A stretch of DNA of 46,272 bases from contig BFEA01000672.1 of assembly GCA_003427395.1 (NCBI GenBank), forward strand, positions 455,053-501,324. The letters run 5' to 3'. The notes beneath the pieces were generated by a model. The model ran no database searches and was not told the origin of the DNA. It was given only the letters and a program-made list of their open reading frames with translations. Within the stretch, counting starts at the first letter, position 1, and each line of letters begins with the position of its first letter. The translations under genes and the position numbers were made by a program. The DNA is from Chara braunii. Its lineage: Eukaryota; Streptophyta; Charophyceae; Charales; Characeae. Positions 1 through 10,678 of the stretch are shown here, piece by piece.

Positions 1-70
<70 letters not shown>
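1..70. repeat. (TC)n microsatellite
   Basis: An uninterrupted TC dinucleotide run starts at the window edge, so its true length is unknown. The next 180 bases stay strongly C/T-rich. Short ORFs predicted here only translate the repeat. Confidence 0.98.
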
Positions 71-74
<4 letters not shown>

Positions 75-639
75 CTTGTCTGAACAGTCCCCCCCCCTCT
101 CGTTCTCTGCCTGTGCAGCCTCTCTCTCACTGTCTCTCTTGCTCTCTTAGCGCTGTCCTTCACTGTCAGCGCTGTCTCCCACCCTCTCTCTTTGCCTGCC
201 GTCCCTCACTCCCGTTGTGCAGTCTCTTTCTCTTTCTCTCTCTCTCTGGCACACACACACACAGTAGATGGAGACAGCCATGCATGCAGACAGGTGGCCA
301 GAGGGAAACGCAAACCGCTAGGGAGGCAGGTGACCATGCAAGCAGGCAAATGATGTCGAAGCTAGCTCCCATGTGAACGCAGGATTAGCAAGTATAATAG
401 ATGCTTATTGTCAACTTACGCGTAGCCGCTGATGTTCGATTACAAGCGCGTAAGACTGTTGACATTATCCTCACCCACTGTAACTGCCGTGTTAGCAGCA
501 AGCCCCATGAACGAGCACGGGAACCAACAGACACGTTCACCACGCTATGAGGGAAACACACGCTTGTGTGTTCCCATGCCTTCCAGTGCAGTCCACTTCC
601 TCCCGTGTGGGTCGCTAGTTCACTGTGTGTGATCTGAAC
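71..639. other. C/T-rich then mixed non-coding stretch
   Basis: A CT-rich section ends in a short (AC)n run near 249-262, followed by unique-looking sequence. The ORFs present are short, low-complexity and carry no recognisable motif. I see no gene. Confidence 0.5.
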
Positions 640-925
640 ATTCGCTGTTCACGGTAGTCCACTGGTTACCATGCACCGTAGTCCACGTGTATGGAACACT
701 GCTGATTGTCGTGTGCCGATGTTTACTGTGCACTGATCACCTTTAATCATCTCGTATTGATGATTACCGTACGCTGAAGTACAGCGCATTGATCACCGCT
801 GATTACCGTGTGTAGGTGATCACCATGCGGTGAAATCCTCTCGGTGGATCATGGCTTATTACAGTGCACTGATGACTACTCTGCGCTGATAATAATTGTG
901 CGTTGATCACCGCCGCCTTACTCGC
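640..925. repeat. Degenerate short tandem repeat (TGATCACC / GATTACCG words)
   Basis: Words such as CACTGATCACC, CATTGATCACC, GTTGATCACC, GATTACCGT and GTAGTCCAC recur every 10-25 bases across about 280 bases with much divergence. This looks like an old, eroded short-unit array. No coding potential is apparent. Confidence 0.5.
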
Positions 926-1114
926 GAGTACGGGATGCTACAGATCCTCACCTGTGTACCCGTTGTCGCAGTCTGTTCACTGTCCTTTTCCCCTGGTCAC
1001 TCCCCTCTTCTTTATCTGTCTTCCATGGTTACACGCCCATGGCCACCAAGTCTGATCACCCATGGTAGCACCTGTTAGTCGTGTTCATCCTGTGCTCCTG
1101 CTCTAGTGCGCCTA

Positions 1115-1294
1115 GTTCCCTCTGGTCTTTGTTGCTGCCCGAATGTCTCACACACACCAGCAGCCGCCATAGCTATCGTTGAACATGTACCTTTGCTGCG
1201 TTCTCTGCGGTCGCTTGCCCCTGCGCACCGTTCCCCCTGGTCTCCCCAGCTGCCGAATGTCCAGTTCCCCCTGGTCGCCTGCGTCCCGAATGTC
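1115..1294. repeat. Three copies of a ~32-bp unit
   Basis: The unit has the form GTTCCCCCTGGTC, a short variable part, then GCTGCCGAATGTC. Copies begin near 1115, 1230 and 1264; the last two are adjacent. ORFs on both strands here are shadows of this C-rich repeat. Confidence 0.6.
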
Positions 1295-1329
1295 CCCATG
1301 CCCCTCTGCCACTCTTCCTATATTGGTTT

Positions 1330-1930
1330 CGGGTCGCGACACCAACCTTACGCACAGCCAAGAACTGGCACCGAAGGTACCAGACCTTCAAACTCGCCAA
1401 GCAGACCCGCAATTCCCTTACTGGTCCGAGGTTTAAACCAGCAGGCCCGTTCCAGGACCCGCGGGGGTGAGATATGTACCGCCCACAGTAATAACACATC
1501 GGACCAGGCCAAGTGCAGTCCGAACTTGCAGGTCTACTGTATAGGGACCATAATATATTACTAAACCTGAAGTAATTATTTTTCGAGAGCGGCAGCCCGA
1601 CCCAGTCCATTGCCGGGTACCCCGCAGTAGTACCCTACAATACCAGTTCCATGCCCCACACCAATCCAAGAATCGTTGATAGTACTGTGTTGTGAATGAA
1701 CCATACCAGTGTAACAGTAGCTCATGTCGCAGCCCAATCATGTCGTCGTGACCAGAGAATGGTGCCAAAAATGTGTCACGCGAGTACCACCAAGGTCTGT
1801 GCCGCACCTGCCCCGAACCAAAGTGCCATGTTGGAGTCGACCCAGTATCCACACCAAAGTGATAAAGTCGGCGGCACAAACCACATACAGTCCCAGCGGC
1901 AATGCCACGCTGACCATACAGTCTCACTCA
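1330..1930. other. GTACC-word-rich non-coding patch
   Basis: The stretch is dense in GGTACC, GGTCC, CCATACC and CCGAACC words; on the minus strand these read as GGTAC, GGTATGG and GGTTCGG. Overlapping ORFs on both strands (up to about 164 codons) follow from this composition and show no domain. A similar composition recurs at 44.4-45.3 kb. Confidence 0.4.
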
Positions 1931-1974
1931 CTCATAACATCCAAATTACGGCGAAGGTAGCAATCAAGTAAATC

Positions 1975-2340
1975 AGGCAAACCAGATAAATCATGCGAGG
2001 AAAACTTGGGTAAATAAATAATTCCGGGCGAAAATCCATCGGGGATAATTTTAATAATTTTAATAAAGTTTAATAAAATAATAAATAAAATAATAAATAA
2101 AATCCATCGGGCGAAGGTTCTAATAAAATTTAATCAAATAATAAATAACCATTTAGTTTCTCTTTCTTTTTTTATTTTAATAATTTTTCTTATTTTTAAC
2201 TCCATCATCGGAAATAACGAAAATAATGGATAATTTCCTCAAAGGTGAATTCCGGTAAAATTTAATTAAATAGCAAGTATTTCATCATTTTCCTCCTTTT
2301 TATTATTTTTAATTCTTTTCCTCAGGTTTACTTTTGCTAT
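1975..2340. repeat. AT-rich block with AATAAATAAAAT simple repeats
   Basis: Repeated TTTAATAA, AATAATAAATAAA and GGGCGAA(A/G) words give an AT-rich, low-complexity block. CCATCGGG appears twice, about 65 bases apart. No gene is seen. Confidence 0.6.
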
Positions 2341-2548
2341 TAAAATTAATGAAAATAGAGGGTCCAATTCATCGTTAAATGACGAGTGTAAAAGCGGCGC
2401 GCCGAGCCTTAGTCCCATACCACCGTCCCGCGGTTGGCCGCTTCGGGAATTGCCTCGGAACGAACGAAAACGGCAGGTCATAGGAGCGGTAGGCGCGGTC
2501 ATCCGTTTCAATCGTTTTGAAGGGTCTGTCACAACACTCGTGGTGGTG

Positions 2549-2581
2549 AAAATTAGGGGTCCCTTTCCGACCCCTAATTTT
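2549..2581. other. Perfect 13-bp hairpin
   Basis: AAAATTAGGGGTC at 2549-2561 is the exact reverse complement of 2569-2581, with a seven-base loop CCTTTCC. It directly precedes a hammerhead-like core at 2584-2600, where it would take the place of stem I. As a DNA feature it is certain; any RNA function is conjecture. Confidence 0.85.
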
Positions 2582-2583
2582 TT

Positions 2584-2610
2584 CCGATGAGTCAGACGAA
2601 AGTCCTCGCC
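2584..2610 (+). other. Hammerhead-ribozyme-like core (weak)
   Basis: After the 13-bp hairpin the sequence reads CCGATGAG-TCAGA-CGAAAG. This resembles the hammerhead core CUGAUGAG...CGAAA except for C in place of the conserved U4. Stem II would be very short. I cannot find a convincing stem III partner or NUH cleavage triplet upstream. It may be a decayed ribozyme such as those of retrozymes, or chance. Confidence 0.15.
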
Positions 2611-2708
2611 AATTCCCCTTTAATCATTTAGTCTAAAGGCCAATTAGCCGAATTTTCGGGCAGCCGACTGGGGTTCGGCCGCCCGACAGCGTGCTGAAAG
2701 GTGTTTGG

Positions 2709-2785
2709 AGCATTGCAAATGCCGAAAGGCATTACCACATCGCGTATTGAAAGGTGCTAGAAGCATTGCAAATGCCGAAAGGCAT
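2709..2785 (-). repeat. Duplicated reverse-transcriptase motif (53-bp offset)
   Basis: The minus strand encodes the conserved RT motif MPFGICNA twice, once at 2763-2785 and again at 2710-2732. The following residues differ: ASSTFQYAM after the first and APNTFQHAV after the second. The 23 shared bases are identical, but the flanks differ at several positions and the 53-bp offset shifts the reading frame. This suits a junction between two related RT copies better than a fresh tandem duplication. Confidence 0.7.
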
Positions 2786-3310
2786 CACTACAAACTCATA
2801 CATACCGTATTTGGTCTGAAAGGCGGTTTTGTGTTAATCCTCGGGCCTGATTGCAATCTAATGGTATTCGGACCTCAAATCTATCTTATTGAAGTACCTA
2901 CACCCTTCCACTCGGTTCAACAGATCAGTGACGTGTGGTAGGGGTTTTCCGTTCTTCACAGTGATATCATTGAGGCCCCTATAATTAATACACATCCTTA
3001 AGGATCCCCCTGTCTTTGGAACAAAAAAGACAGGAGAACCATAAGGGGAGGCACTTGGTTGGATCCAACCCTTCTCTATAAGTTCCTTAAGGTGTCGGGG
3101 AAGCTCATCAAGCTCTATTGACGACATTTGATAGATTCTACCTTTCAGGATGCTAGACCCTGAGATAATCTATATCGCGTGGGCGACCTTCCTCTCAACA
3201 ACCCCTTTAGGCTCCTCAAATAGATCAGGGTAATTAGCGACCACTCCCTCTATTTCTGGAGGTATTTTCACCAGCTCACCCTCTGCAGAGACATGGACTA
3301 CTTATATACC
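2763..3310 (-). pseudogene. Ty3/gypsy reverse transcriptase fragment
   Basis: The minus strand encodes the N-terminal half of a Ty3/gypsy RT, which copies element RNA into DNA in virus-like particles. An open stretch at 3127-2858 includes the PYGSPVFFVPK motif, a CINYRGLN segment and motif A written KIDLRSEYH. Directly after it come a stop where the family has Gln and a one-base frameshift. The frame then recovers as KTAFQTKYG and [18 protein letters not shown]. The linker toward protease extends up to about 3310 with at least two stops. The YxDD catalytic motif, RNase H and integrase are absent because the element breaks off near 2709-2785. It is clearly a dead copy. Family assignment rests on the ordered RT motifs and the protease and knuckle upstream. 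Confidence 0.85.
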
Positions 3311-3629
3311 CTCCTCCGAATTTTGCTTATAGTAATTATAGAATGCAGTTGCACACATGCACCCATAGGACTCGACTAGACTATTGAATTTGTCCTTGCG
3401 TAGTCTAACGGTTTTCCTTTCGGGCAACGTGTGTTTGTCAATTTCAGGTCCCAGTCAGACTTGTGCAATCGTAAGGTAGTACATAACTAGCAACATATTC
3501 GTTGGGAGATCATCGTTGACCAGGAACGAGATTGTATGTCTCAATTCCCTCCCGCATACGGGATCACACACACTATGTATTTTGGATAGTCCTTGACTAC
3601 CATCCACTATCTGTTGGCACACGTCGATG

Positions 3630-4085
3630 TCACCGGTCGACTGAGGACTGCACTTGCTCCTCTAAGTGCAGCCATACAACACAAGTGCGACTAATAAAGT
3701 TTCTCGTCGAGCACGTATCGTAGCAGACCCTGAATTTGTGGGCGCCTATGTTTACCTCGACGACGAACAACTTACCCCTAGGAGCTTTAACCATGGCTGT
3801 CCAAAAAGTTAGCGGGTCGGATCTAGACCATTCCTCTAACTCCTCTAAGGATTCAAACACATTCATCGAGCAGAGCGTCGACGGGTATAAATGTGATCGT
3901 GAGATGACGTTAGAGCCAATAGCTTGGACCATCTCTCGAGACGGCGAAGGTGCAACCACCATCTCGACCCTAGTAGGAACAACTATATTTCTTACTGGCC
4001 CGACGTGTTTCCCGAGGCGGTGCCTGAACTGTTGGCAACACCTTAGGAGGTGGAGGAAGTCATCGTCGGTCTCATCGCTGGCGGG
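3630..4085 (-). pseudogene. Ty3/gypsy aspartic protease remnant
   Basis: The minus-strand reading contains VEVNIGAHKFRVCYDTCSTRNFIS, split here as VEVNIGAHKF and RVCYDTCSTRNFIS, matching the layout of retroelement pepsin-like proteases that mature Gag-Pol. The catalytic D-T-G reads D-T-C: Asp is at 3717-3719 and Cys replaces Gly at 3711-3713. It lies between the gag zinc knuckle (4112-4153, another frame) and the RT fragment, the normal Ty3/gypsy order. The changed active site and frameshifts mark it as non-functional. Confidence 0.75.
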
Positions 4086-4089
4086 ATCT

Positions 4090-4446
4090 TGTGCGTGACC
4101 TTCCGGGTTTTGCACTTGAGCAACGTCTGGCCATACTGACCACAACGTACACAAGTTGCATGGGAATACCAGTCCCTCCACACGTCCTCAGTAAGCCCTA
4201 CTTTCTCCCATGGAGCCGTATTGGGGTCTACTTGACTCTTTGGCCAGGAGCCTCACCCTCTGAAGCTTTTGCGCCGCCCAACTCTGTCTCTACTCCTTCC
4301 TGGAAGTTGTCATCCAACTCAATGGTGTTGTCATCGTTGTCGACGAATATAATGACATTGTGCCCCTTGGCCTTCCGGTTAGGAGGCAGTTTTTTCTTCC
4401 CTCCGCCCGGGTCAATGTATTCTTCGTCGCTCATATGCCACAACAA
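4090..4446 (-). pseudogene. Ty3/gypsy Gag C-terminal part with degenerate zinc knuckle
   Basis: An acidic, lysine-rich segment (4446-4228, beginning MLWHMSDEEYIDPGGG) is followed by a CX2CX4QX4C motif at 4112-4153: Cys codons at 4151, 4142 and 4112, and CAG (Gln) at 4127-4129 where the retroviral knuckle has His. In intact Gag this knuckle binds element RNA. The knuckle frame differs from both neighbouring open stretches, so at least two frameshifts are present. I cannot define a Gag start; sequence up to 5554 shows no further Gag homology by eye. Confidence 0.65.
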
Positions 4447-5554
4447 TGTTTACAGTCTGCACTAGAACACTCTTTGCTGCCTATTGCAACGTAGTGGTCG
4501 AACCGATTTAAAATAAAATATTTAATTGGTACCAATAATAAAAGATACACAGTTGGGTTCAATAGGTAACTCTCAATTCCTATTTAGACTAGTTCACAAA
4601 CAGAAAGCAATTGCGGAAAACAAATTGTTCTACCTATGTCGCCTGCCGGATGTGTTAATGGCAGTCACATCTAACTAATCAAAGATACAAATAAAATTGT
4701 TTGTATGGATGTTTGAAAAATGGAATTGACTGAACTATCACCTGTGATCCACCCCTTCCCCAATTCTTCTTGAAGTCACTTGATGTCAGTGTTCCTAAGC
4801 AATTCAGATAGCACTAGTGTCTGAAGGTGTGCACGGCCCACCCCCGTGCCCCAAGTCATGAGTTATGGTCAGTCCCGTTTGTGCTTTCTTTTTCCTCGCA
4901 CACGGCACGAGTCGGTGTCCCCACCGAAGGTTCTTTTTAGACGGTTCGGTACTTGTCTCCCTCACAGGATTGGCCAATTCCCCACAACCTCCACTAAGCA
5001 TAGCAGGCAGACAAAGGACAAAAGCAGCAAAGCATGCGTGCTCTACTCCCGGTGGGTTGCCATGGTGGCCGTGACCTAGTGCTTCGTCCAGGGTCCTTCA
5101 GATGGCAACACCCTCTCCTTCCAGATGCTCCACGTGAACAATGTCGACTCTCAAGGTTGAGCGCACTCACATGAGAGGACTCTCGAGACAAAACATACAT
5201 CCTCACGGTAAGAAGTGTTAAAGAGGGTAGGTAAGGTTAAGAGCAACGTTCCTCAAAATAGTTGCCCCCAACCACATATATTCTCACCAGATGACATGAC
5301 GTCGATTGCGATGACCAATTATTGCCTTGGCACAACCAACATTATACCGTTGTTCCACCTCAGCTTCAATCGTGCGTCAGATAGTTCTCATCACACCACA
5401 CAACACCCAATATCACCACATTAGCCTTCCTAGCGATACCCCTCATCTTGTGGGTCGCGTTCCTACTTGCCTTCGCCCTCCTCACTGCACACTAACCAGA
5501 GTCGCTCATCGCATAGGCAGAAGACAAGTGCCAGATGAGCGCATACGTACCACA
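4447..5554. other. Leader or decayed gag region of the minus-strand element
   Basis: This lies between the primer binding site and the recognisable Gag end, where the 5' leader and N-terminal Gag would be. All frames are broken. The part near 4500-4720 is AT-rich and unassigned. No independent gene is seen. Confidence 0.4.
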
Positions 5555-5565
5555 ACTCTGATACC
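5555..5565 (-). promoter_or_regulatory. Primer binding site (initiator tRNA-Met type)
   Basis: The minus strand reads TGGTATCAGAG, the standard plant LTR-retrotransposon primer binding site complementary to the 3' end of initiator tRNA-Met. It is preceded after a few bases by an LTR-like ...TTGCA end at 5570. Orientation and position fit a minus-strand element running gag, protease, RT toward lower coordinates. Confidence 0.7.
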
Positions 5566-5569
5566 AAAA

Positions 5570-5784
5570 ATGCAAGGAAAATGAGCGATAGCGAAATTCA
5601 GAAACCAAGTCGCATTATACATATGAAACAAGATAGCCTTCACTTCGAACCAAAAACATAATTACAACATAAAATATACCAAATAAGAGCACGACAGAGC
5701 TCGCAAATGACGATGTTGAAATAGTCTCGTCATCATCATCAATCTACCAATGTCATTCCCCTATGTGGCGCCCGGCACCCATTC
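5570..5784 (-). repeat. Candidate LTR (boundaries uncertain)
   Basis: Minus-strand sequence directly upstream of the primer binding site ends in CA. A possible TG start is at 5784, where the minus strand reads TGGGTGCCGGGCGCCACA. No second LTR is present in the window to confirm it, so the 215-bp length is a guess from the TG...CA ends. Confidence 0.25.
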
Positions 5785-6507
5785 TACAACAGGCAGATCT
5801 TATCTAGCCTATCTACAATGTCGCCGGTGACTTTAACAACTTTCCAAAGTACGAGCAACTCCTGGCCAATGCCGAACGTATCAAGCACCAGGTATGTCCT
5901 CGCCACACTCACAACCTTTATCCTCCACAAAGATGCCACATGCACCCGAAGACCACCATACGCATCATTCAAATACAGGCAGGTTAGCCCGGCTATGGCT
6001 GCTTGCCAATCCGCCTTGCTCGCCTGTGAGCGAGTGAGCGACTCGCATGTGCAGCTACCGAAGTTGCGCTTGCACTAGAAGCAGCAAGTGCCCGAATGCT
6101 TTTTCTGGCGTCCAGCACTCTCCTATATGGAAATTGGTGAGATGCTGGGCGTCTCGGCCTGTCCTAGTAGCATTACGCGCTGACCTGGAATCTCAATCCC
6201 AGACCCAGTTTCAGGCTGCTTTCAGGGCCTGGTTGGTTGCGTGCAATAACTGCCTGTTCAATTCTGAGGCTCTGGCTTGTTGCTGCTATCAGGCAGTTGG
6301 CCCGAATGAGCTCCGGCCTCAGAGCTTGTGCACGACCGACAACCAACTCGCACGCGTAACTGCACGGGGCCCCAGTACTTGGAAAGGCCTCACAGGCCAA
6401 AAATAACCTTGGCATGCCCGCCTTCACTTAGGGCAGCCTGAACTCACGTATGGGCTCCCGAGATGCTTCCGAGGGCCTCTGGCCTCGCATAAAGAAGGGA
6501 GACAAAG
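5785..6507. other. No gene recognised
   Basis: Mixed-composition sequence with short ORFs on both strands lacking motifs. A weak imperfect inverted repeat around 6220-6370 (TCTGAGGC facing GCCTCAGA, plus GGTTGGTTG facing CAACCAACT) is the only structure noticed. Confidence 0.4.
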
Positions 6508-6521
6508 GAAATGTGGAGCAC
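6508..6521. repeat. Left target-site duplication of U6 retropseudogene
   Basis: GAAATGTGGAGCAC here is repeated exactly at 6645-6658, directly after the A-tail of the U6 copy. A 14-bp flanking repeat with a 3' A-tail is the signature of LINE-type target-primed reverse transcription. Confidence 0.85.
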
Positions 6522-6644
6522 TAACCTTGAGAACATCCGTTAAAATTGGAACGATACAGAGAATGAAGATTAGTGTGGCCCCTGTGCTAGGATGACACAC
6601 ATGAATAGAGAAATGGGTCTATTCTTTATTGAGGAAAAAAAAAA
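6522..6644 (+). pseudogene. U6: U6 snRNA retropseudogene
   Basis: This is a nearly full-length copy of spliceosomal U6, the catalytic snRNA of the U4/U6.U5 tri-snRNP. It contains GAACATCCG, AAAATTGGAACGATACAGAGA (split as AAAATTGGAAC and GATACAGAGA), GATTAG, GGCCCCTG, AGGATGACAC and GAGAAATGG in U6 order. The ACAGAGA box (6556-6562) is intact, but an insertion of about three bases follows it. The catalytic AGC triad reads AGT. The copy ends in an A-run (about 6635-6644) rather than a clean T-run and is bounded by 14-bp target duplications. No upstream U6 promoter element is seen. I read it as a processed, non-functional copy. Confidence 0.9.
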
Positions 6645-6658
6645 GAAATGTGGAGCAC
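6645..6658. repeat. Right target-site duplication of U6 retropseudogene
   Basis: Exact repeat of 6508-6521 following the A-tail. It overlaps AGCACA at 6654-6659, the flanking repeat of the adjacent foldback element, so the two insertions share a junction. Confidence 0.85.
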
Positions 6659-7162
6659 ACCTGTGTAGCACACCGAACATGTTCGGAGTTTTTCCAATTG
6701 TCCAAACATGTTCGAATGTTCAGCCGAACGCCACCCAAACGTGTTCGGTTGAACATATTTTTTTTTTTAAAGAAAAAAAATAGGTTTACTTTTGGTTTGG
6801 GAAAATTTTCGAGATCCCCCTGAAATTTTGATTAATTTGCGGCATGCCCCTCTGACGGCCAACTTACCCTGTCACGCCCCTCTGACAACGAATCATGTTT
6901 CCAGAAAACCCCTGGTGTCGTTTGGGACTGAATCATGTTTCATGTGCCCCTACTGGTACCTCTCCTAAATTTCCAGTATGCCCCTACCGGATAGCCGTTG
7001 AGAACCAGCAGAAACATTTCCCATATGCCCCTACCGGTACCGAGCATCTTTCCAGCATGCCCCTGTGGCTGTTGTTGACACTCTCGGCCTTTCCCCTGGA
7101 CCTGGGAGAGGAGCTACCGAGGCATATCAAAAATCTGGAGACGGTCTCATCTTTTTGCTGTG

Positions 7163-7164
<2 letters not shown>

Positions 7165-7242
<78 letters not shown>

Positions 7243-7354
7243 CTCTCTCTCTCACTCTCTCTCTCTCTCTCTCACTCTCACTCTTACTCTCTCTCTCTCA
7301 CACACACACATACACACACACACACACACACATACACACACACGCACACACACG
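7165..7354. repeat. Composite (CT)n-(ATCT)n-(CT)n-(CA)n microsatellite
   Basis: CT repeats (from 7165) pass into ATCT (7214-7242), back to CT with interruptions, then CA with occasional T (to about 7354). It lies in the loop between the inverted arms. All long ORFs here translate repeat. Confidence 0.95.
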
Positions 7355-7689
7355 CTTATCTTCGCACGGCAGACCAATGAGCTCCAAGGGAGCAAGCCCC
7401 AAGTCGGCGAAGCGAATGTGAAGAGATTGGCTGCTACAGGTTTTTGGTGGCCTGCTGCAAGGGCGTCACAGAAAGATGCATGCCGGTTGTTTTCGAGGAG
7501 GTACCGACGAAACGCCACCTGCAGTCCGGTAAGGGCATAGCGAAAAGTTGTGCCCCATGTTGACAGGGGCCTGCAGAAAACTTCAGAAGCCCCAGGGGCA
7601 CGACAGGGTAAGTCGACCTTTAGAAGGGCGCGCGGCAAATTAATAGAAAATTCAGGGGCATCTCAAAATTTTTACCTTTTGGTTTTCGT

Positions 7690-7790
7690 TTTTTTACTCA
7701 AATTTGGTTACGATTTTGAGCATAACCTCTCGAGCAAAAGTTGTTCGTATTATTATTTTTCATAACATATATTTTTTCAGATTTTTCTGA
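7690..7790 (+). repeat. Dispersed AT-rich module, copy 1
   Basis: First of five copies of a ~100-bp module. Order of shared words: TTTTTACTCAAATTTGGTTA, AGCAAAAGTTGTTCGTATTA, CATAACATATATTTTTTCAG. It sits in the right arm of the foldback element. The left arm lacks it, so the arms are asymmetric. Confidence 0.75.
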
Positions 7791-7912
7791 TAATTGTTCC
7801 TTTTTTTTCAATATTTTTATGTTTGCGTTCGGAGGGTTTTGGCGCTCGTTCGCGTTTGGTGAACGTTTGAGTTCGGTCACCGAACCCGAACCCGATGCTA
7901 CACAGGAGCACA

Positions 7913-8271
7913 CCATGAGAAAAAGGAAAGTTGTAATGACATTGGGTACGTTGCAGTGATGCGAAGATAAAAAACAGTGCGACAGAAGTGATCAACCATT
8001 TTAGCAGCACCCGTCTTGAGGCCAAAGCTGTCCCTGACCTTGACCAGACCAAGACTGATTGGGGTCAGCGAACAGAATTTAGGTCACAAAGTTGGAGGGT
8101 TGGTTTTGGAATGAGCCCGCAAGGGGATTTTCTGCCTTTTGTCTCAGATGAGGGCAAGGGGTGGGGCAAGCCTGTGGAGGGGAGGGGTTTGCTGTGCTAG
8201 GAGGGTCCTTCAGGAAAAATTCTAGTTTTTCTTTTTCTTTCTGTAACATAATGAAGGCACAAACTAAGACT
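7913..8271. other. No gene recognised
   Basis: Unique-looking sequence downstream of the foldback element. ORFs of 60-90 codons lack motifs and are shared with element sequence. Confidence 0.4.
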
Positions 8272-8473
8272 ACATTTAGCTTAAATGTTCATAACAATAA
8301 GTGTGCATCCCCCCCCCCCCCACGCCCCCCTCTCCCTGTTCATGTGACAACATAAAATAATTGGCTGCACGTACATTCAGCTTAAATGTTCATAACAATA
8401 AGTGTCCATCCCCCCCACCCCGCGCCCCCCTCTCCCTGTTCATGTGACAGCATAAAATAGTTGGCCGCACGTC
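8272..8473. repeat. Tandem repeat, 2 x ~101 bp
   Basis: Copies begin ACATTTAGCTTAAATG (8272) and ACATTCAGCTTAAATG (8373). Both continue through a C-run, CTCTCCCTGTTCATGTGACA, CATAAAATA and GTTGG or ATTGG, then CGCACGT or TGCACGT. They differ mainly in C-run length and a few transitions. Confidence 0.9.
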
Positions 8474-8672
8474 CCACCCAAAAAAAAAACAGAAAAGAAA
8501 TCAAGAAAAATAAATAAATAAAAAAGTTAAAATAGACTCTAGTCTACAGTAATCCAGCTATTTATAGGCAGAGTAGAGGTCACTGCTGTCCACCATAACC
8601 TAGAAAGGAAAACTAGTGATGAGTAAAAAACACTGTGAAAACAGGTGAGAAAGAAAATGAAAGAAAAATAAT

Positions 8673-8719
8673 GCTCAACGATTGCTGATACAGAGGTCTG
8701 CGGCTCGATACCCGAGCCG
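8673..8719 (+). other. tRNA-like relic with B box (possible SINE head)
   Basis: GGCTCGATACC at 8702-8712 matches the Pol III B box GGTTCGANNCC at all but one position. It follows CTGATAC and AGAGGTCTGC, which resemble an anticodon loop and variable region. The region also forms a 7-bp hairpin (CGGCTCG/CGAGCCG). I cannot fold a complete cloverleaf and see no clear A box, so it is a SINE or tRNA fragment at best. Confidence 0.3.
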
Positions 8720-10007
<1,288 letters not shown>

Positions 10008-10116
10008 NNNNNNNNNNNNNNNNNNNNNNNNNNNNNNNNNNNNNNNNNNNNNNNNNNNNNNNNNNNNNNNNNNNNNNNNNNNNNNNNNNNNNNNNNNNNN
10101 NNNNNNNNNNNNNNNN
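10008..10116. other. Assembly gap (109 N)
   Basis: Run of N following the microsatellite. The gap length need not reflect the true distance. Confidence 0.99.
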
Positions 10117-10678
10117 GTTGTGGGGAGCTGCACATGCTAGGAATGGGGTATAACCCTACTTAGGAGGGTTCTCCATCTGATGCCCGAACTATGAGGTGTG
10201 GGAATTGATACGGCACTCTTCAAACTAATACCAGTCCGCCAGATAAATAATAATAGCTAACCCTTCTTCACTCCCTGCAGCCCTACCACATGGGCTTGAG
10301 AAGAGTGTGTCATGGACAACTGGGGGTTGATCGCATTCTGCACATTTCTTGAATTGGGTACGAGGATCTCCCTTTCCCAAAGTCGATCCTGCCATGCTTT
10401 ACGACAGTAGTGTAGGACCTTTTTTTCTGGATTTCTCTCCATTTTCCACTTTATGAAGGTTGTATTCAACATATTCATTATATTAATTCATGGATGTCTC
10501 CTTCCTCGACTTCAACCACCTTCACTTTACAGCGAGTATCTGGCTACCCGAGGGACCATACAAATGCAATTTTCTATATATGGAGGTGATACAGAAAATG
10601 GTTTTCCATAATGGGTCCAACTCCCACAATGTTGGGGCCTCGTCCAACAAAATGACTTTCGTCGCAGCTCCATTATGA

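Larger units (their letters stand above)
6660..7906. mobile_element. Foldback-type inverted-repeat element
   Basis: Perfect 11-bp terminal inverted repeats CCTGTGTAGCA (6660-6670) and TGCTACACAGG (7896-7906) are flanked by AGCACA on both sides (6654-6659, 7907-7912). Counting the adjoining GG, the flank could be an 8-bp duplication overlapping the terminus. Subterminal zones are full of GAAC/GTTCGG words. Inner arms also pair: 6811-6888 and the reverse complement of 7587-7664 share most bases, including TTAATTTGC and ACTTACCCTGTC. The arms carry degenerate repeats around ATGCCCCTACCGG. The loop holds a long microsatellite. No transposase is encoded, so this is a non-autonomous foldback or MITE-like element; superfamily unknown. 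Confidence 0.8.

Noticed and set aside
2266-2532. 88-codon minus-strand ORF
   Set aside because: No motif; one end is AT-rich simple sequence and there is no splice or start context.
6895-7638. ORFs of 118-161 codons across the microsatellite
   Set aside because: They translate CT/CA repeats and foldback arm sequence; all frames are open because of dinucleotide composition.
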